The translations under genes and the position numbers were made by a program. The notes beneath the pieces are model-generated. The model saw nothing but the letters and a program-made list of their open reading frames with translations. It made no database searches and was not told the origin of the DNA. Positions 35,802-46,580 of a stretch of 64,000 bases of DNA are shown here, in pieces (position 1 is the first letter of the stretch; every line of letters starts with the position of its first letter). The DNA is from Nitrospirota bacterium. Lineage in GTDB: Bacteria; Nitrospirota; Nitrospiria; Nitrospirales; Nitrospiraceae. The DNA lies in contig JBFMAX010000001.1 in assembly GCA_040755395.1 (NCBI GenBank), forward strand, positions 124,001 through 188,000, in the 5' to 3' direction.

Positions 35802-36674
35802 CTACCGCCCGCTGATCGGCGGCAGCTCGGCGCCGAGGCCGAGGCCGCCCGGCGGGTAGAGCGCTAGGGCTTCGGGCATCCATTGCTGGAGTTGCCGGAT
35901 GCGGGTGCCGTGGCCGGGATGCGTCGAGAGGAATTCCGACGGCGATTTTCCTCCGGAAAGCTGTTCCATGCGCTCCCACAGGCGCGGGGCTTCGCGCGGG
36001 TCGTAGCCGGCCTGCGCAGCGAGCAGCAGCCCGATGTAGTCGGCCTCGGATTCGTGCGCCCGGCTGAACGGAAGCAGCACGCCCACTTGCACCCCGGCGC
36101 CGAGCGCCGCCATCGCGCCTTGCGAGAGGAGCGGACTGCTCCCGCTCGCGCCTAACGCGATATTGGCCGCCTGCAATCCGACCTGCGCGACGATGTTCTG
36201 GCTCATGCGCTCGGCGCCGTGGCGCGCCAGCGCGTGCACGACTTCATGCCCCATGACGGCCGCCAGCCCGGCTTCGTTTTTCGCCACAGGGAAAATGCCG
36301 GTGTATACCGCGATCTTGCCCCCGGGGAGCGCGAAGGCGTTCATCGTCTTGTCGTCCTTGATGACCGTGACTTCCCACTGGAATTGTTTGGCCATCTCCG
36401 CGTACTTGGATTGCTTGGCCGCCTCGATGACCCGCTGCGCCACGCGCTTCACCGGCTCGACCTCGCGGGGGTCCTGGGAGATTTTCACCTTCGGGTCGTT
36501 CTTCACCTGCGCATAGGCCTGGGCGCCCAGTTGCAACTCCTCCGACACCGGCATCATCAGCAACTGGGATCGTCCGGTGTAAGGATTGGTTTCGCAGCCC
36601 GCGACGCTCAGCAACGCCGCCGCCAGGACCACCGCCGCGCCCATGCACCGACTGATCCAGCCCGCTGCTTCCAT
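35802..36674 (-). CDS. M48-family zinc metalloprotease lipoprotein
   Basis: 290 residues. Signal peptide with lipobox VAGC near residue 27, then NPYTGRSQLLMMPVSEELQLG, a block typical of BepA/LoiP-type periplasmic M48 proteases. The zinc motif HEVVH is in AAVMGHEVVHALARHGAERM and the third ligand Glu in HESEADYIGLLLAAQAGYDP. STHPGHGTRIRQLQQWMPEAL closes the domain. It probably degrades or assembles outer-membrane proteins. The ATG at 36674 follows GGGAGGACTGACA; the 17-residue upstream extension is rejected. Confidence 0.93.
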   Translation of the reverse strand: MEAAGWISRCMGAAVVLAAALLSVAGCETNPYTGRSQLLMMPVSEELQLGAQAYAQVKNDPKVKISQDPREVEPVKRVAQRVIEAAKQSKYAEMAKQFQWEVTVIKDDKTMNAFALPGGKIAVYTGIFPVAKNEAGLAAVMGHEVVHALARHGAERMSQNIVAQVGLQAANIALGASGSSPLLSQGAMAALGAGVQVGVLLPFSRAHESEADYIGLLLAAQAGYDPREAPRLWERMEQLSGGKSPSEFLSTHPGHGTRIRQLQQWMPEALALYPPGGLGLGAELPPISGR

Positions 36675-36767
36675 TGTCAGTCCTCCCAACACAGATTCTC
36701 GCCCGATTCGAAATTGACCGCTCAACCGAGGTCTGTTAGATTAGCGCCCCGCCGCAGCCATGTCCAC

Positions 36768-37439
36768 GTGGAGCCATTCCCGTTGACCCCCTCGCCCGCC
36801 CATTCGAGCGTCACCCGCATCGGCATCGACGAATCCGGCAAAGGCGATTATTTCGGCCCGCTGGTCGTCGCCGCGGTGTTTGTCGATGCGACGACCGAAT
36901 CCGAGCTTCGCCTGATGCAGGTCCGGGACAGCAAGAAAATTTCGGACGGCCGGATTCTCGAGCTGGCCCCGGACATCCGCACCATCTGCCCGCACAGCGT
37001 GGTGGCCATCGGGCCGCAGCGCTACAACGAACTGTATCGGAAGATCAAAAACCTGAACCGGCTGCTGGCCTGGGGGCATGCCCGGGCGCTGGAGAACCTG
37101 CTGGAGCGGGTCGATTGCGACTTGGCGATCGCGGATCAATTCGGGGACGAGCGGCTGATCCTCAACGCGTTGCAGGAGAAGGGCAAGCGGATCCGCCTCG
37201 AACAACGCCCCAAGGCCGAATCGGACCTGGCCGTGGCGGCCGCGTCCATCGTCGCGCGCGCCGAGTTTCTGCTTCGCTTGAAACGCCTGTCCGACGAGGT
37301 GGGGACGACGCTGCCCAAAGGCGCGTCACCGGCGGTGGAGCTGGCGGCCAGGATGATCGTGAAGAAGCACGGGCAGGAACGGCTCGGTGCGGTGGCCAAG
37401 CTGCATTTCAAAACCACCCAAGCGGTGCTGGCGGGTTAG
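36768..37439 (+). CDS. rnhC: ribonuclease HIII, without the N-terminal TBP-like domain
   Basis: 223 residues. TRIGIDESGKGDYFGPLVVAA is the type HIII catalytic signature (Asp-Glu-Ser-Gly-Lys-Gly-Asp). A second acidic residue lies in ADQFGDERL and RPKAESDLAVAAASIVARA is the conserved distal block. It cleaves RNA in RNA-DNA hybrids. Typical HIII proteins are about 300 residues with an extra N-terminal substrate-binding domain; here only about 17 residues precede the catalytic core. The start is taken as GTG at 36768; TTG at 36783 is also possible. It is divergent from the M48 gene. Confidence 0.88.
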   Translation: MEPFPLTPSPAHSSVTRIGIDESGKGDYFGPLVVAAVFVDATTESELRLMQVRDSKKISDGRILELAPDIRTICPHSVVAIGPQRYNELYRKIKNLNRLLAWGHARALENLLERVDCDLAIADQFGDERLILNALQEKGKRIRLEQRPKAESDLAVAAASIVARAEFLLRLKRLSDEVGTTLPKGASPAVELAARMIVKKHGQERLGAVAKLHFKTTQAVLAG

Positions 37440-37443
37440 CGCG

Positions 37444-38217
37444 CTAGACCGTCTCGCCCACCTCGTCGTCGGCCTTTTCCGCGCTCGGGCCGATTTTCAC
37501 GTCTTCCACCGGCCCGCCGTCCCAGTACAGCATCCGGTGGCAATAGGGGCAGGTCTGCAGCTCGTCGGACCGTTTGACCTCGGCGACGAGCTGGGGCGGC
37601 ACCTGCAGCCGGCATCCTTGGCAGATCCCGTCCCGCACCGGCGCCAGCGCCAGGTCTTTGCGCGTAGCCTTGAGTTTGGTGTAGCGGTCGAAGAGTCCCT
37701 TGTCGATTCCAGCGGCGAGCTCCCGCTGCTTGCGGTCCAACTCCGACAGCTCCGCTTCCAGTTTCGCGTCCAGATCCTCGAGCGTTTTTTTCTCCAGACC
37801 GAAGGCGCGCTCCGCCTCCGTCACCTTCGCCTGTGCGTCCTTGGCGGTCCGCTGCATCTGCTCGACCTTCTCCATCAGGATCAGGATCTGCTCCTCGATC
37901 TCGCCTTTCTTCTTGTTCGCCATCTCGATCTCGAAGAGATACGCCTGGTATTCCTTGTTGGTTTTGAGTTCGCTCATGCGGGCTTTCAACTTCTCCGTCT
38001 GCGCCTCGTGGGCTTCCAGGTCCCGCTCGCGCGCGCGGCGTTCCTTGACGTACGTCTCGACCGAATCGGCGGCTTCTTTGAGGAGCCGGGCGGCTTCTCG
38101 GAGGGGAGCTTCCGCGGCGGCCAGCCGCTCGGGGATTTTCCGTCGCTGTTCCTTGATCTCGGCGATCCGGAGATCCAGGGTTTGGAGCTCGATGAGAGAT
38201 GAGAGATGAGGATTCAA
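37444..38217 (-). CDS. coiled-coil protein with C-terminal zinc ribbon (DUF164/zf-RING_7 type)
   Basis: 257 residues. Residues about 1-195 are a long coiled coil rich in E/K/L, with LKTNKEYQAYLFEIEMANKKK, the family's conserved hairpin turn. The C-terminus has CQGCR and CPYCHRMLYWD, a Cys4 zinc ribbon. Members are thought to act in RNA or ribosome-related processes, and some have been linked to cell division; the exact function is unclear. It converges on rnhC with a 4-bp gap and follows a tRNA gene. Confidence 0.88.
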   Translation of the reverse strand: MNPHLSSLIELQTLDLRIAEIKEQRRKIPERLAAAEAPLREAARLLKEAADSVETYVKERRARERDLEAHEAQTEKLKARMSELKTNKEYQAYLFEIEMANKKKGEIEEQILILMEKVEQMQRTAKDAQAKVTEAERAFGLEKKTLEDLDAKLEAELSELDRKQRELAAGIDKGLFDRYTKLKATRKDLALAPVRDGICQGCRLQVPPQLVAEVKRSDELQTCPYCHRMLYWDGGPVEDVKIGPSAEKADDEVGETV

Positions 38218-38287
38218 TGGAGCCCTTGTTTCCCGCTATCCGTGACGCGCCGCCCGGACGTGTCGCCCGGCGTCCACCCGGCGGCAA

Positions 38288-38364
38288 TGGTGGGCCCACT
38301 AGGACTCGAACCTAGGACCAACTGATTATGAGTCAGCCGCTCTGACCACCTGAGCTATGGGCCC
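38288..38364 (-). tRNA. tRNA with CAU anticodon, probably tRNA-Ile2 (lysidine type)
   Basis: 77 nt including an encoded CCA. The acceptor GGGCCCA/TGGGCCC pairs; the D arm is AGCTCAGGTGGTCAGAGC; the anticodon loop is CTCATAA; the T arm is CCTAGGTTCGAGTCCTAG. CAU may be elongator Met or Ile2. The GGGCCC acceptor with discriminator A resembles Ile2, in which TilS modifies C34. Confidence 0.93.
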
Positions 38365-38412
38365 GTCTCAGCCGTGCGCCGACGCGCCCGATCCTTCACC
38401 ATGCACGGCATT

Positions 38413-40218
<1,806 letters not shown>

Positions 40219-40240
40219 AACGACTCCTTCGCAGACAACA

Positions 40241-42061
40241 TTACACGGCGGACGGCTGGGCCCCGGCTTTTCTGATCCGCAATTCGTTGACCTGCGCGTT
40301 CAAGACTCGAACGTCCTCGAGCCGCCCTTCGCGCTCCGCCGTTTTGAGTTGGGCGATCAGCTCCCGAAGCATCGTTTCGGATCGCTTGCGTTCCAGGGCG
40401 GCCAGGCAGTCCCGGATATACCCCTCGACATCGTCGCAGGGCCGGTCCGCCAGCGACAGCTCGGTGGCCAACGGCCCGCACTCGGCATCGCCGACGACCT
40501 CGTCCAGCACCTCCCGCAGCCGAACCCGCCCGTCCCGGTCGAGGTTCTTGAGCGCGCTTTCGACGATCCGGCGGCAGGCTGAGTCCGAAAACGCCTCGGT
40601 CCGCAGTCGCCGGATGTCGGCCGGAGACAACCGTCCCTGCAACAGAAAGTGTACAAGATCGCGCTCCTCGGGACTGATCTTGGGCCGCGCCGGCGACGGC
40701 TGTCGCTGAGCGTCCCGCCTGTTCCATTTCCTGGGTTCCCGAGCCAGCAGGGCGGGATACCGCTCGATCAGCCGTTGCTGACTGATCCCCAAACGTTCCG
40801 CCACGACGCGCAGGCGTTCTTCCTTCTCGATCGGGTGGGTGTTCTTTTGAAGCACCCGGAGCACGTCGTCCACGCTTCTGATCCGGTCTTCGATGGTTCC
40901 CGACTCCGCGCCCTTCAGGCAATGTTCCAGGGCGAAATCGAGCAGGCTCGGCGCCTGTTCCTGCAACGAGAGAAAGGCCTCCGCTCCGCGTGTTCGGACG
41001 AAGGTATCCGGGTCTTCGCCGTCGGGCAAGGACACGACCCGGACTCCAAGCCCGCTGTTCACGAACAGATCCAACGAGCGCAACGCAGCCCGGACCCCGG
41101 CCTGATCCGGATCGAACAACAGCACCACTTTCGAGACGAACGGACGGATCTTCTGGATATGGTCGGCGGTGAGCGCCGTGCCGAGCGTCGCGGCGACGTT
41201 GCCGATGCCGGCTTGATGCAGGGCGATCGCGTCGAAGTAGCCTTCGACGATAATGAGGCTGCCGGTCCTTCCGGCCGCGTCGCGCGCCAGGTCCAACCCG
41301 AACAGCGTCTGGCCTTTCTTAAAGAGCGGCGTGTCCGGAGAGTTCAAGTATTTCGGCGTCCCCTCCCCCAGCACCCGACCGCCGAATCCGACGATGCGCC
41401 GCCGCTGATCGCGGATCGGAAACATCACGCGGGCGCGGAACGTATCGTAGTATCCACCCGCGCCGGGGCTTCCCGACATCTGCCTGCGAGCCGCGACCAA
41501 CCCGGCCGCGGCCAGATCGGCGGGATTGAATCCCTCGCGGGTCAACGCTTTCACCAGCGCGTCCCACTCCGGCGGGGCAAAGCCGAGCCCGAACCGCTCA
41601 CTGATCTCCGGCTGAATGCCGCGCCCGAGCAGGTACGCCTGCGCCTCCTTGCCCAGCGTCGCATCCGACAGATTACGCCGGAACCATGCCGCGGCGGCCT
41701 GATTGACTTTCTCCAGGAGCGCTCGACTGGCCGCGTTGGGATCCAGTCCCTTGCCCGTCAGCTCCGGCACCTGAATCCCGACTTTTTGGCCGAGTTCGCG
41801 GACGACTTCGGGGAAGCTGGCGCCCGTCATTTTCATCAGGAACGAAAAGACGTTCCCGCCGACCTTGCAACCGAAGCAATGAAAAATCTGGCGTGACGGA
41901 CTGACGTTGAAGGAAGGCGTTTTTTCGTGATGGAAGGGGCAGAGCCCCCGGAAGTTTTGTCCGGCCTTGGAGAGGGCGACGTGCTGGCCGACCACCTCCA
42001 CAATATCGATCCGGTCCCTGATCTGGTTGATGATCTCGTCAGCAATCAGGCCCTGCCCCAC
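40241..42061 (-). CDS. dnaG: DNA primase
   Basis: 606 residues. The CHC2 zinc domain has C41, H44, C62 and C65; the RNA polymerase core follows ([33 protein letters not shown]), and the TOPRIM domain has [13 protein letters not shown] and [12 protein letters not shown]. The C-terminal helicase-binding part (about 440-600) is helical. It synthesises Okazaki primers. The start is GTG, giving the normal N-terminus [20 protein letters not shown]. rpoD begins 22 bp downstream. Confidence 0.97.
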   Translation of the reverse strand: MGQGLIADEIINQIRDRIDIVEVVGQHVALSKAGQNFRGLCPFHHEKTPSFNVSPSRQIFHCFGCKVGGNVFSFLMKMTGASFPEVVRELGQKVGIQVPELTGKGLDPNAASRALLEKVNQAAAAWFRRNLSDATLGKEAQAYLLGRGIQPEISERFGLGFAPPEWDALVKALTREGFNPADLAAAGLVAARRQMSGSPGAGGYYDTFRARVMFPIRDQRRRIVGFGGRVLGEGTPKYLNSPDTPLFKKGQTLFGLDLARDAAGRTGSLIIVEGYFDAIALHQAGIGNVAATLGTALTADHIQKIRPFVSKVVLLFDPDQAGVRAALRSLDLFVNSGLGVRVVSLPDGEDPDTFVRTRGAEAFLSLQEQAPSLLDFALEHCLKGAESGTIEDRIRSVDDVLRVLQKNTHPIEKEERLRVVAERLGISQQRLIERYPALLAREPRKWNRRDAQRQPSPARPKISPEERDLVHFLLQGRLSPADIRRLRTEAFSDSACRRIVESALKNLDRDGRVRLREVLDEVVGDAECGPLATELSLADRPCDDVEGYIRDCLAALERKRSETMLRELIAQLKTAEREGRLEDVRVLNAQVNELRIRKAGAQPSAV

Positions 42062-42148
42062 AGCGGCACAGACTCCGTCTGGTTGAGTGGTCTCTCTGAC
42101 TGAACCCCGGACAGGTATCGGCCGGCGGACCGGAAAAATTGACCGGTC

Positions 42149-42178
42149 ACCCTAACAAACGAACCAGCGCGCTGTCAA
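42149..42178 (-). promoter_or_regulatory. candidate dnaG-rpoD promoter
   Basis: A perfect -35 TTGACA, 18 bases, and a weak -10 TAGGGT on the minus strand, about 90 bp upstream of dnaG and next to the end of the HIT gene. Confidence 0.35.
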
Positions 42179-42196
42179 TGCGATGGGGACCCGCCC

Positions 42197-42541
42197 TCAA
42201 CCCGGCGGCCAGGTCATGTGTCGGCCGCCAAGCAAATGAAAATGAAGGTGAAATACCGTCTGCCCGCCGTGAGATCCGACATTGGTGACGACCCGGTAGC
42301 CGGACTCCGCCAAACCCCGCTCTTTCGCGATCTCCTTGCAGGCGAGCATCAGATGGCCCAACAACCCGGCGTCTTTCTCGTCCAACTCCTGCACCGACCG
42401 GATATGCCGTTTGGGAATGACAAGAATATGCGTCGGCGCCTGGGGATTGATGTCCTCGAAGGCCAGGGAAAGTTCGTCCTGACGAACCAGCTTCGCGGGA
42501 ATGCTTCCTTCGACGATCCGGCAAAAGATACAGGTGCTCAC
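42197..42541 (-). CDS. HIT-family nucleotide hydrolase
   Basis: 114 residues. CIFCRIVEGSIPAKLV at the start and HLHFHLLGG near the C-terminus are the histidine-triad marks; CxxC at residues 4-7 suggests zinc binding as in Hint proteins. Such proteins hydrolyse purine nucleoside phosphoramidates. The start is GTG at 42541, supported by GAGGAGCCGCGC. It is 10 bp after hisIE and ends the his run; HIT genes next to hisI/hisE are common in other genomes. Confidence 0.94.
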   Translation of the reverse strand: MSTCIFCRIVEGSIPAKLVRQDELSLAFEDINPQAPTHILVIPKRHIRSVQELDEKDAGLLGHLMLACKEIAKERGLAESGYRVVTNVGSHGGQTVFHLHFHLLGGRHMTWPPG

Positions 42542-42551
42542 GCGCGGCTCC

Positions 42552-43217
42552 TCACGGTCGGGCGGGGCGCAGCCCCGACTTGCCGTAACGCTTGGCCAGT
42601 TCCTGATAGATCTCGTCAAGCGTGATCCGGTGATAGCCCAGAACCAGCAGGGTGTGGAACAGAAGATCGGCCACTTCGTAGACGATGTCCTCCCGCTTGC
42701 CGTTTTTGGCGGCCAGCAGGACTTCCCCCGCCTCCTCGGCGACTTTTTTGAGGATTCGATCGACTCCCCCTTCCAGCAAGGTGGAGACATAGGAGCCGGG
42801 TTTCGGCGACGCGCGTCGGTCCTGAATCGTCTGATAAATCCGCTCCAGAATCCCGCCGAAGGCCTCGGTCGTTTTCTCCGTTTCGGGCGTCCCCTGGTCG
42901 GTCACGCGGCTGAAAAAGCAGGACCGCTCGCCGGTATGGCATGTCGGGCCGACCGGCTCAGCCTTGACCAACACGGTATCCCGATCGCAATCGACGAAGA
43001 GATCCTTGACCAGGAGCCGATGGCCGGAGGTCTCCCCCTTTTCCCACAGCGTCTTGCGGGACCGGCTCCAAAAATGGACGGAGCGGGTTTCCAGCGTCTT
43101 GCTGATCGCCTCGCGGTTCATGTACCCCAACATCAGGACCGTGCCATCCCGCCAGTCCTGGACCACCGCGGGAATCAACCCCTGCTCATCGAAGGCCATG
43201 GAACTCTGGTCGTTCAT
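42552..43217 (-). CDS. hisIE: bifunctional phosphoribosyl-AMP cyclohydrolase / phosphoribosyl-ATP pyrophosphatase
   Basis: 221 residues, fusion of HisI and HisE, histidine steps 2 and 3. The HisI part has VLMLGYMNREAISKTLET, VHFWSRSRKTLWEKGETSGH and CDRDTVLVKAEPVGPTCHTG with zinc-binding Cys residues. The HisE part (about 115-210) has YVSTLLEGGVDRILKKVAEEAGEVLLAA and VYEVADLLFHTLLVL. The order matches enteric HisIE. The ATG at 43217 is chosen because the upstream extension overlaps hisF in another frame. A 71-bp gap containing a family A repeat separates it from hisF. Confidence 0.96.
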   Translation of the reverse strand: MNDQSSMAFDEQGLIPAVVQDWRDGTVLMLGYMNREAISKTLETRSVHFWSRSRKTLWEKGETSGHRLLVKDLFVDCDRDTVLVKAEPVGPTCHTGERSCFFSRVTDQGTPETEKTTEAFGGILERIYQTIQDRRASPKPGSYVSTLLEGGVDRILKKVAEEAGEVLLAAKNGKREDIVYEVADLLFHTLLVLGYHRITLDEIYQELAKRYGKSGLRPARP

Positions 43218-43227
43218 CCCCGTTTGC

Positions 43228-43277
43228 CTGCTATGCGTTACCGGCAATTCGCTGTTGGCTATTCGCCGTTCGCTATC
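43228..43277. repeat. family A repeat in the hisF-hisIE gap
   Basis: GCTATGCGTTACCGGC, AATTCGCTGTTGGCTATTCG and CGTTCGCTATC units in tandem. Same theme as the copy in the ilvB-ilvN gap. Confidence 0.55.
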
Positions 43278-43288
43278 TTCTTTTATAG

Positions 43289-44092
43289 TCACCCCGCCGT
43301 CATTTCGACCGGAACCATCCGCACCGCCACGCCTCGTTCGCGCAGATATTTCTTGGCCTGGGGAATCGTGTATGTCCGGTAATGGAAGATCGACGCCGCC
43401 AGGACCGCGTCGGCCTGACCGACCGCCAGTCCATCGTACAGATGCTCCAGCGTGCCCGCGCCGCCGGAGGCGATCACCGGAATGGACACGGCCTGGACGA
43501 CCGCCCGCACAAGCTCCAGATCGTACCCCGCTTGGGTCCCGTCCTGGTCCATGCTGGTCAACAGGATCTCTCCGGCTCCGTAACTTTCCACGCGGCGGGC
43601 CCAGTCGATCGCCGACAAGCCGGTCGGTTTCCGGCCGCCATGGGTATAGACCTCCCATTCCGGCGACGCGCCGGACGGTTCGCCGTTTCGGCGCCGCTTG
43701 GCGTCGATGGCCACCACCGTGCACTGCGTGCCGAACCGTTCGGCCGCCTGCCGCACGAATTCCGGATTCTGAACCGCCGCCGTATTGATGCTGACTTTGT
43801 CCGCCCCGGCTTTCAGCAACGCCCTGATGTCCTCCAAGGCCTTGACCCCGCCTCCGACCGTGAGGGGCATAAAGACCCGCTCGGCAGTTCGCTCCACGAC
43901 GTCCAGGATCGTCTTGCGGTTTTCGTACGACGCCGTGATGTCGAGGAAACACAGCTCATCGGCGCCTTCCCGGTCATAGGCCGTCGCCACTTCGACCGGA
44001 TCGCCGGCATCGCGCAGGTTGACGAACCCGACTCCCTTCACCACCCGTCCGTCCTTGACATCCAGACAGGGAATGATCCGTTTGGTCAGCAT
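43289..44092 (-). CDS. hisF: imidazole glycerol phosphate synthase cyclase subunit
   Basis: 267 residues, TIM barrel. It joins ammonia from HisH to PRFAR to give imidazole glycerol phosphate and AICAR. Catalytic Asp is in [15 protein letters not shown] and the second acid in [29 protein letters not shown] and GGGVKALED are phosphate-binding loops. There is a short insert (about 147-160, [14 protein letters not shown]), in a position where insertions are tolerated. It is 20 bp after hisA. Confidence 0.97.
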   Translation of the reverse strand: MLTKRIIPCLDVKDGRVVKGVGFVNLRDAGDPVEVATAYDREGADELCFLDITASYENRKTILDVVERTAERVFMPLTVGGGVKALEDIRALLKAGADKVSINTAAVQNPEFVRQAAERFGTQCTVVAIDAKRRRNGEPSGASPEWEVYTHGGRKPTGLSAIDWARRVESYGAGEILLTSMDQDGTQAGYDLELVRAVVQAVSIPVIASGGAGTLEHLYDGLAVGQADAVLAASIFHYRTYTIPQAKKYLRERGVAVRMVPVEMTAG

Positions 44093-44112
44093 GGTGACTC
44101 GCTATGCTCGCT

Positions 44113-44847
44113 TCAGGCACGGGGCAAGGGGCCTGCGGCGGCGATCGCCGCCGCGAGGTCCAGCTTTCCGTCGTAGAGAGCCTTGCCCACGATCACGCCT
44201 TCCACGCGGGGTCCCAGCGCCTTGATCGCCAGCACATCCTCCACGCTCGCGATGCCTCCGGATGCGATGACCGGGACCGAGGATGCGTCGACGATTTCCT
44301 GCAACGCCACCAGGTTCGGTCCGCTCAGCATGCCGTCTTTGGCAATGTCCGTGTAAATCACGGCGCTCAGGGGATACCCGGCGAGGTTCTTGAGCAAATC
44401 CACCGCGCGGGTGTCCGAAACGCTGGTCCAGCCTCGCACGGCCACATTGCCGTCACGCGCGTCCAATCCGAGCACAATGCGAAGCGGAAACTCCCGGCAT
44501 GCCTGCTCCAGCAGGGCCCGGTCCCGCAAGGCCGCCGTCCCCAACACGACCCGGGACACGCCGGCGTGCAGATAGCGACGAACGGTCTCGATCGTCCGGA
44601 TTCCCCCTCCTACCTGCACCTTGATCGAGACCGATTTCACGATCGTGTCGATCCGGTCCAGGTTCTTCGGCTCTCCCGCGACCGCTCCGTCGAGGTCCAC
44701 CACGTGGATCAGCGCCGCGCCAAGCCGCTGCCAGCCCAACGCCACACCCGAGACGTCGTCCGAATAGACGGTCTCGGCGGCCAGGTCTCCCTGTCGTAGA
44801 CGAACGCACCGCCCGTCTTTCAGATCGATCGCCGGAATCACCAGCAT
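44113..44847 (-). CDS. hisA: ProFAR isomerase (HisA)
   Basis: 244 residues, TIM barrel paralogue of HisF. It converts ProFAR to PRFAR. The N-terminal IPAIDLKDGRCVRLRQGDL holds the catalytic Asp; VQVGGGIRTIETVRRYLHAG and YTDIAKDGMLSGPN hold phosphate- and substrate-binding residues. Length is standard. A MITE-like element separates it from the lipoprotein gene upstream. Confidence 0.97.
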   Translation of the reverse strand: MLVIPAIDLKDGRCVRLRQGDLAAETVYSDDVSGVALGWQRLGAALIHVVDLDGAVAGEPKNLDRIDTIVKSVSIKVQVGGGIRTIETVRRYLHAGVSRVVLGTAALRDRALLEQACREFPLRIVLGLDARDGNVAVRGWTSVSDTRAVDLLKNLAGYPLSAVIYTDIAKDGMLSGPNLVALQEIVDASSVPVIASGGIASVEDVLAIKALGPRVEGVIVGKALYDGKLDLAAAIAAAGPLPRA

Positions 44848-44862
44848 CGCCGATCACTTGCC

Positions 44863-45045
44863 TAACGCGCATTATTCATGAACGCTTCTGCTGCAAACGC
44901 GGATACGCTGTTCCGACGGGCGTGCTCGTCACTCAGTCGGTCAACATACTGTTGCAAGTATGCTTCCCTCCTTCGTGGCTGCGCTTGCCCGTCTCACAAC
45001 GCGTCTGCGCGTTTTCGCGACGAACCGTCATGAATAATGCGCGCT
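44863..45045. mobile_element. MITE-like element with 22-bp terminal inverted repeats
   Basis: The ends TAACGCGCATTATTCATGAACG (44863-44884) and, inverted, CGTCATGAATAATGCGCGCTA (45025-45045) match over about 20 positions with one substitution and one indel. The interior has no coding potential, and contains a CATACT...AGTATG hairpin and GC-rich stems. Outermost TA at both ends is compatible with TA target duplication of the IS630/Tc1-mariner type (inference). It sits in the his operon between the lipoprotein gene and hisA. Confidence 0.7.
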
Positions 45046-45071
45046 AAGCCGACGCAGAAACGCAAGATCTG

Positions 45072-45836
45072 CTACGATGTCGCGCCGAACGGAAAGTCTT
45101 GCAAGACCAGATCCGCCCCATAGGCGGCCAATTCGTCGGCCGTGACGAACGCGCCCTTACGCTGGATGAACCCGATCAGATCCTCGTTCATGGGACGCTG
45201 CTTTTCGTAATAGTTCCCTTCCCACAAGACCGTTCCGTCGCGCGCCACCAATTTCATTTCGAATCCGACCGCGGCGGGATCCGCCCCCAGCCGGCTCCCT
45301 TCCCGTTCTTTGTACACCAACACTCTCCCGACCAACGCCGCGTCCGCCGACATCCGTTCGGCAAGCCGTTGGGCCAGCGCCTCACGAGACAGATTCTCGT
45401 GTTTCCCGGACAACTCTTTCGCCGCCTTGTCCGCTTCATCCAGTGACAGAACCAGCAGCGCCTTCCTCGCCCGCAATCGATTCCAGATCATTCGGGTGAC
45501 TTTCTCCGCGGCGGACGGAGGCACGACCGATGTCGGGCGACTGGCGGTCTCACCGCTCGGGGGAACGGCCACCGAAATGTCCGAGCCCTTGGCGCCGGCC
45601 GGAACCTGAAACCGCGGCTCCAGCGGATCCACAACCTGCGGCGTGGTCAAGGCGTCGAACGGCACGACCGCGATTGTCTGCACTCGATACTTCTCCAGGT
45701 CCGGCGACGCCTTGACGCTGACCTTGGACGGCCCGCATCCGTCCAGCGCCGCACACGCCGCAGGCAGGGCCAGCCAGACCGTGAGCGCAGCGCGCATGGG
45801 TCCGCCGCACACGAGGCCCAGGCAGCGATCGTTCAT
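45072..45836 (-). CDS. putative lipoprotein inside the his operon
   Basis: 254 residues. A signal peptide (RAALTVWLALPAACAAL) ends in a LDGC lipobox-like site. The mature part begins with KYRVQTIAVVPFDALTTPQVVDP, like the CsgG/LpoB-type or GNA1162-type surface lipoproteins. A middle region of low complexity is followed by AEKVTRMIWNRLRARKALLVLSLD and a C-terminal RDGTVLWEGNYYEKQRP beta segment also typical of that group. The ATG overlaps the hisH stop (ATGA); an ATG 13 codons later is the alternative and fits a signal peptide better. Nothing ties it to histidine synthesis, so it is probably a passenger gene. Confidence 0.7.
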   Translation of the reverse strand: MNDRCLGLVCGGPMRAALTVWLALPAACAALDGCGPSKVSVKASPDLEKYRVQTIAVVPFDALTTPQVVDPLEPRFQVPAGAKGSDISVAVPPSGETASRPTSVVPPSAAEKVTRMIWNRLRARKALLVLSLDEADKAAKELSGKHENLSREALAQRLAERMSADAALVGRVLVYKEREGSRLGADPAAVGFEMKLVARDGTVLWEGNYYEKQRPMNEDLIGFIQRKGAFVTADELAAYGADLVLQDFPFGATS

Positions 45837-46477
45837 GTCCAGTCCCCGAAGTTCTTCACCATGCGGAGACCCACGGCCTGGCTTTTTTCCGGATGGAATT
45901 GGCAGGCGACGATGTTGTCGCGCCAGACACTCGACGCAAACCGCAGGCCGTAGTCGGTCACGCCGGCGACGACGGTCGGATCGCTCGGCTCCACATAATA
46001 GGAATGCACAAAATAGCAGAAGCTCCCGCTCTCGACGCCCCGAAAGAGCGGCGCGGGTTTCTGGATCACGACGGCGTTCCACCCCATGTGAGGAATCTTC
46101 AGCGCCGGCCCGTCGCCCGCCCCCTTCCACCCGTTCCGTTCCCGGTCGAACCGAAAACGTGTGACCCGGCCCGGGACGACATCCAGTCCTTTATGGACGC
46201 CGAACTCCTCGCTTTCGGTGAACAGGACCTGCAGGCCGAGACAGATGCCGAGAAACGGCTTCCCGGTCCCGATGGCTCGCCGGATCGGATCGATGAGCCC
46301 GTATCGGTCCAGATTCGCCATGCAATCGGCGAAGGCCCCGACACCCGGCAACACGACGTGCGTGGCGTCGCGGATCACACGCGGGTCGCGGGTCACGACC
46401 GCGCGATGCCCCACTGCTTCGAACGCCTTGTGGACGCTCCGCAGGTTTCCCATCCCGTAGTCGATTATGGCGATCAT
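45833..46477 (-). CDS. hisH: imidazole glycerol phosphate synthase glutaminase subunit
   Basis: 214 residues, class I glutamine amidotransferase. The nucleophile Cys is in GICLGLQVLFTESEE, and the His-Glu pair in VACQFHPEKSQAVGL. The oxyanion-strand PGVGAFADCM is normal. It delivers ammonia to HisF. Order here is hisB, a repeat-containing gap, hisH, lipoprotein. Confidence 0.97.
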   Translation of the reverse strand: MIAIIDYGMGNLRSVHKAFEAVGHRAVVTRDPRVIRDATHVVLPGVGAFADCMANLDRYGLIDPIRRAIGTGKPFLGICLGLQVLFTESEEFGVHKGLDVVPGRVTRFRFDRERNGWKGAGDGPALKIPHMGWNAVVIQKPAPLFRGVESGSFCYFVHSYYVEPSDPTVVAGVTDYGLRFASSVWRDNIVACQFHPEKSQAVGLRMVKNFGDWT

Positions 46478-46490
46478 AGTTCCAGGCTAA

Positions 46491-46574
46491 GGGCGATAGG
46501 CACGAGGCCAGGGGCTAGAGGCATGGTTTAAGAAAGTCTCTCCCCTGCCCATCGCCTCTCGCCTCTTGCCCCGC
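46491..46574. repeat. family C palindromic intergenic repeat
   Basis: Units GGGCGATAGGCACGAGGCCA and GGGGCTAGAGGC face GCCTCTTGCCCC and CCCATCGCCTCTCGCCTC, giving a stem with an internal loop around TTTAAGAAAG. It fills the hisB-hisH gap. Confidence 0.6.
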
Positions 46575-46580
46575 ACCCAG

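Noticed and set aside
36219-36767. N-terminal extension of RNase HIII (183 extra residues)
   Set aside because: It runs antisense through the M48 protease gene and its signal peptide, so it is not an extra domain.
44863-45045. Integron attC or tRNA-like element
   Set aside because: The palindrome ends are long inverted repeats without the R''/R' core sites of attC, and no tRNA cloverleaf can be drawn; a MITE fits better.
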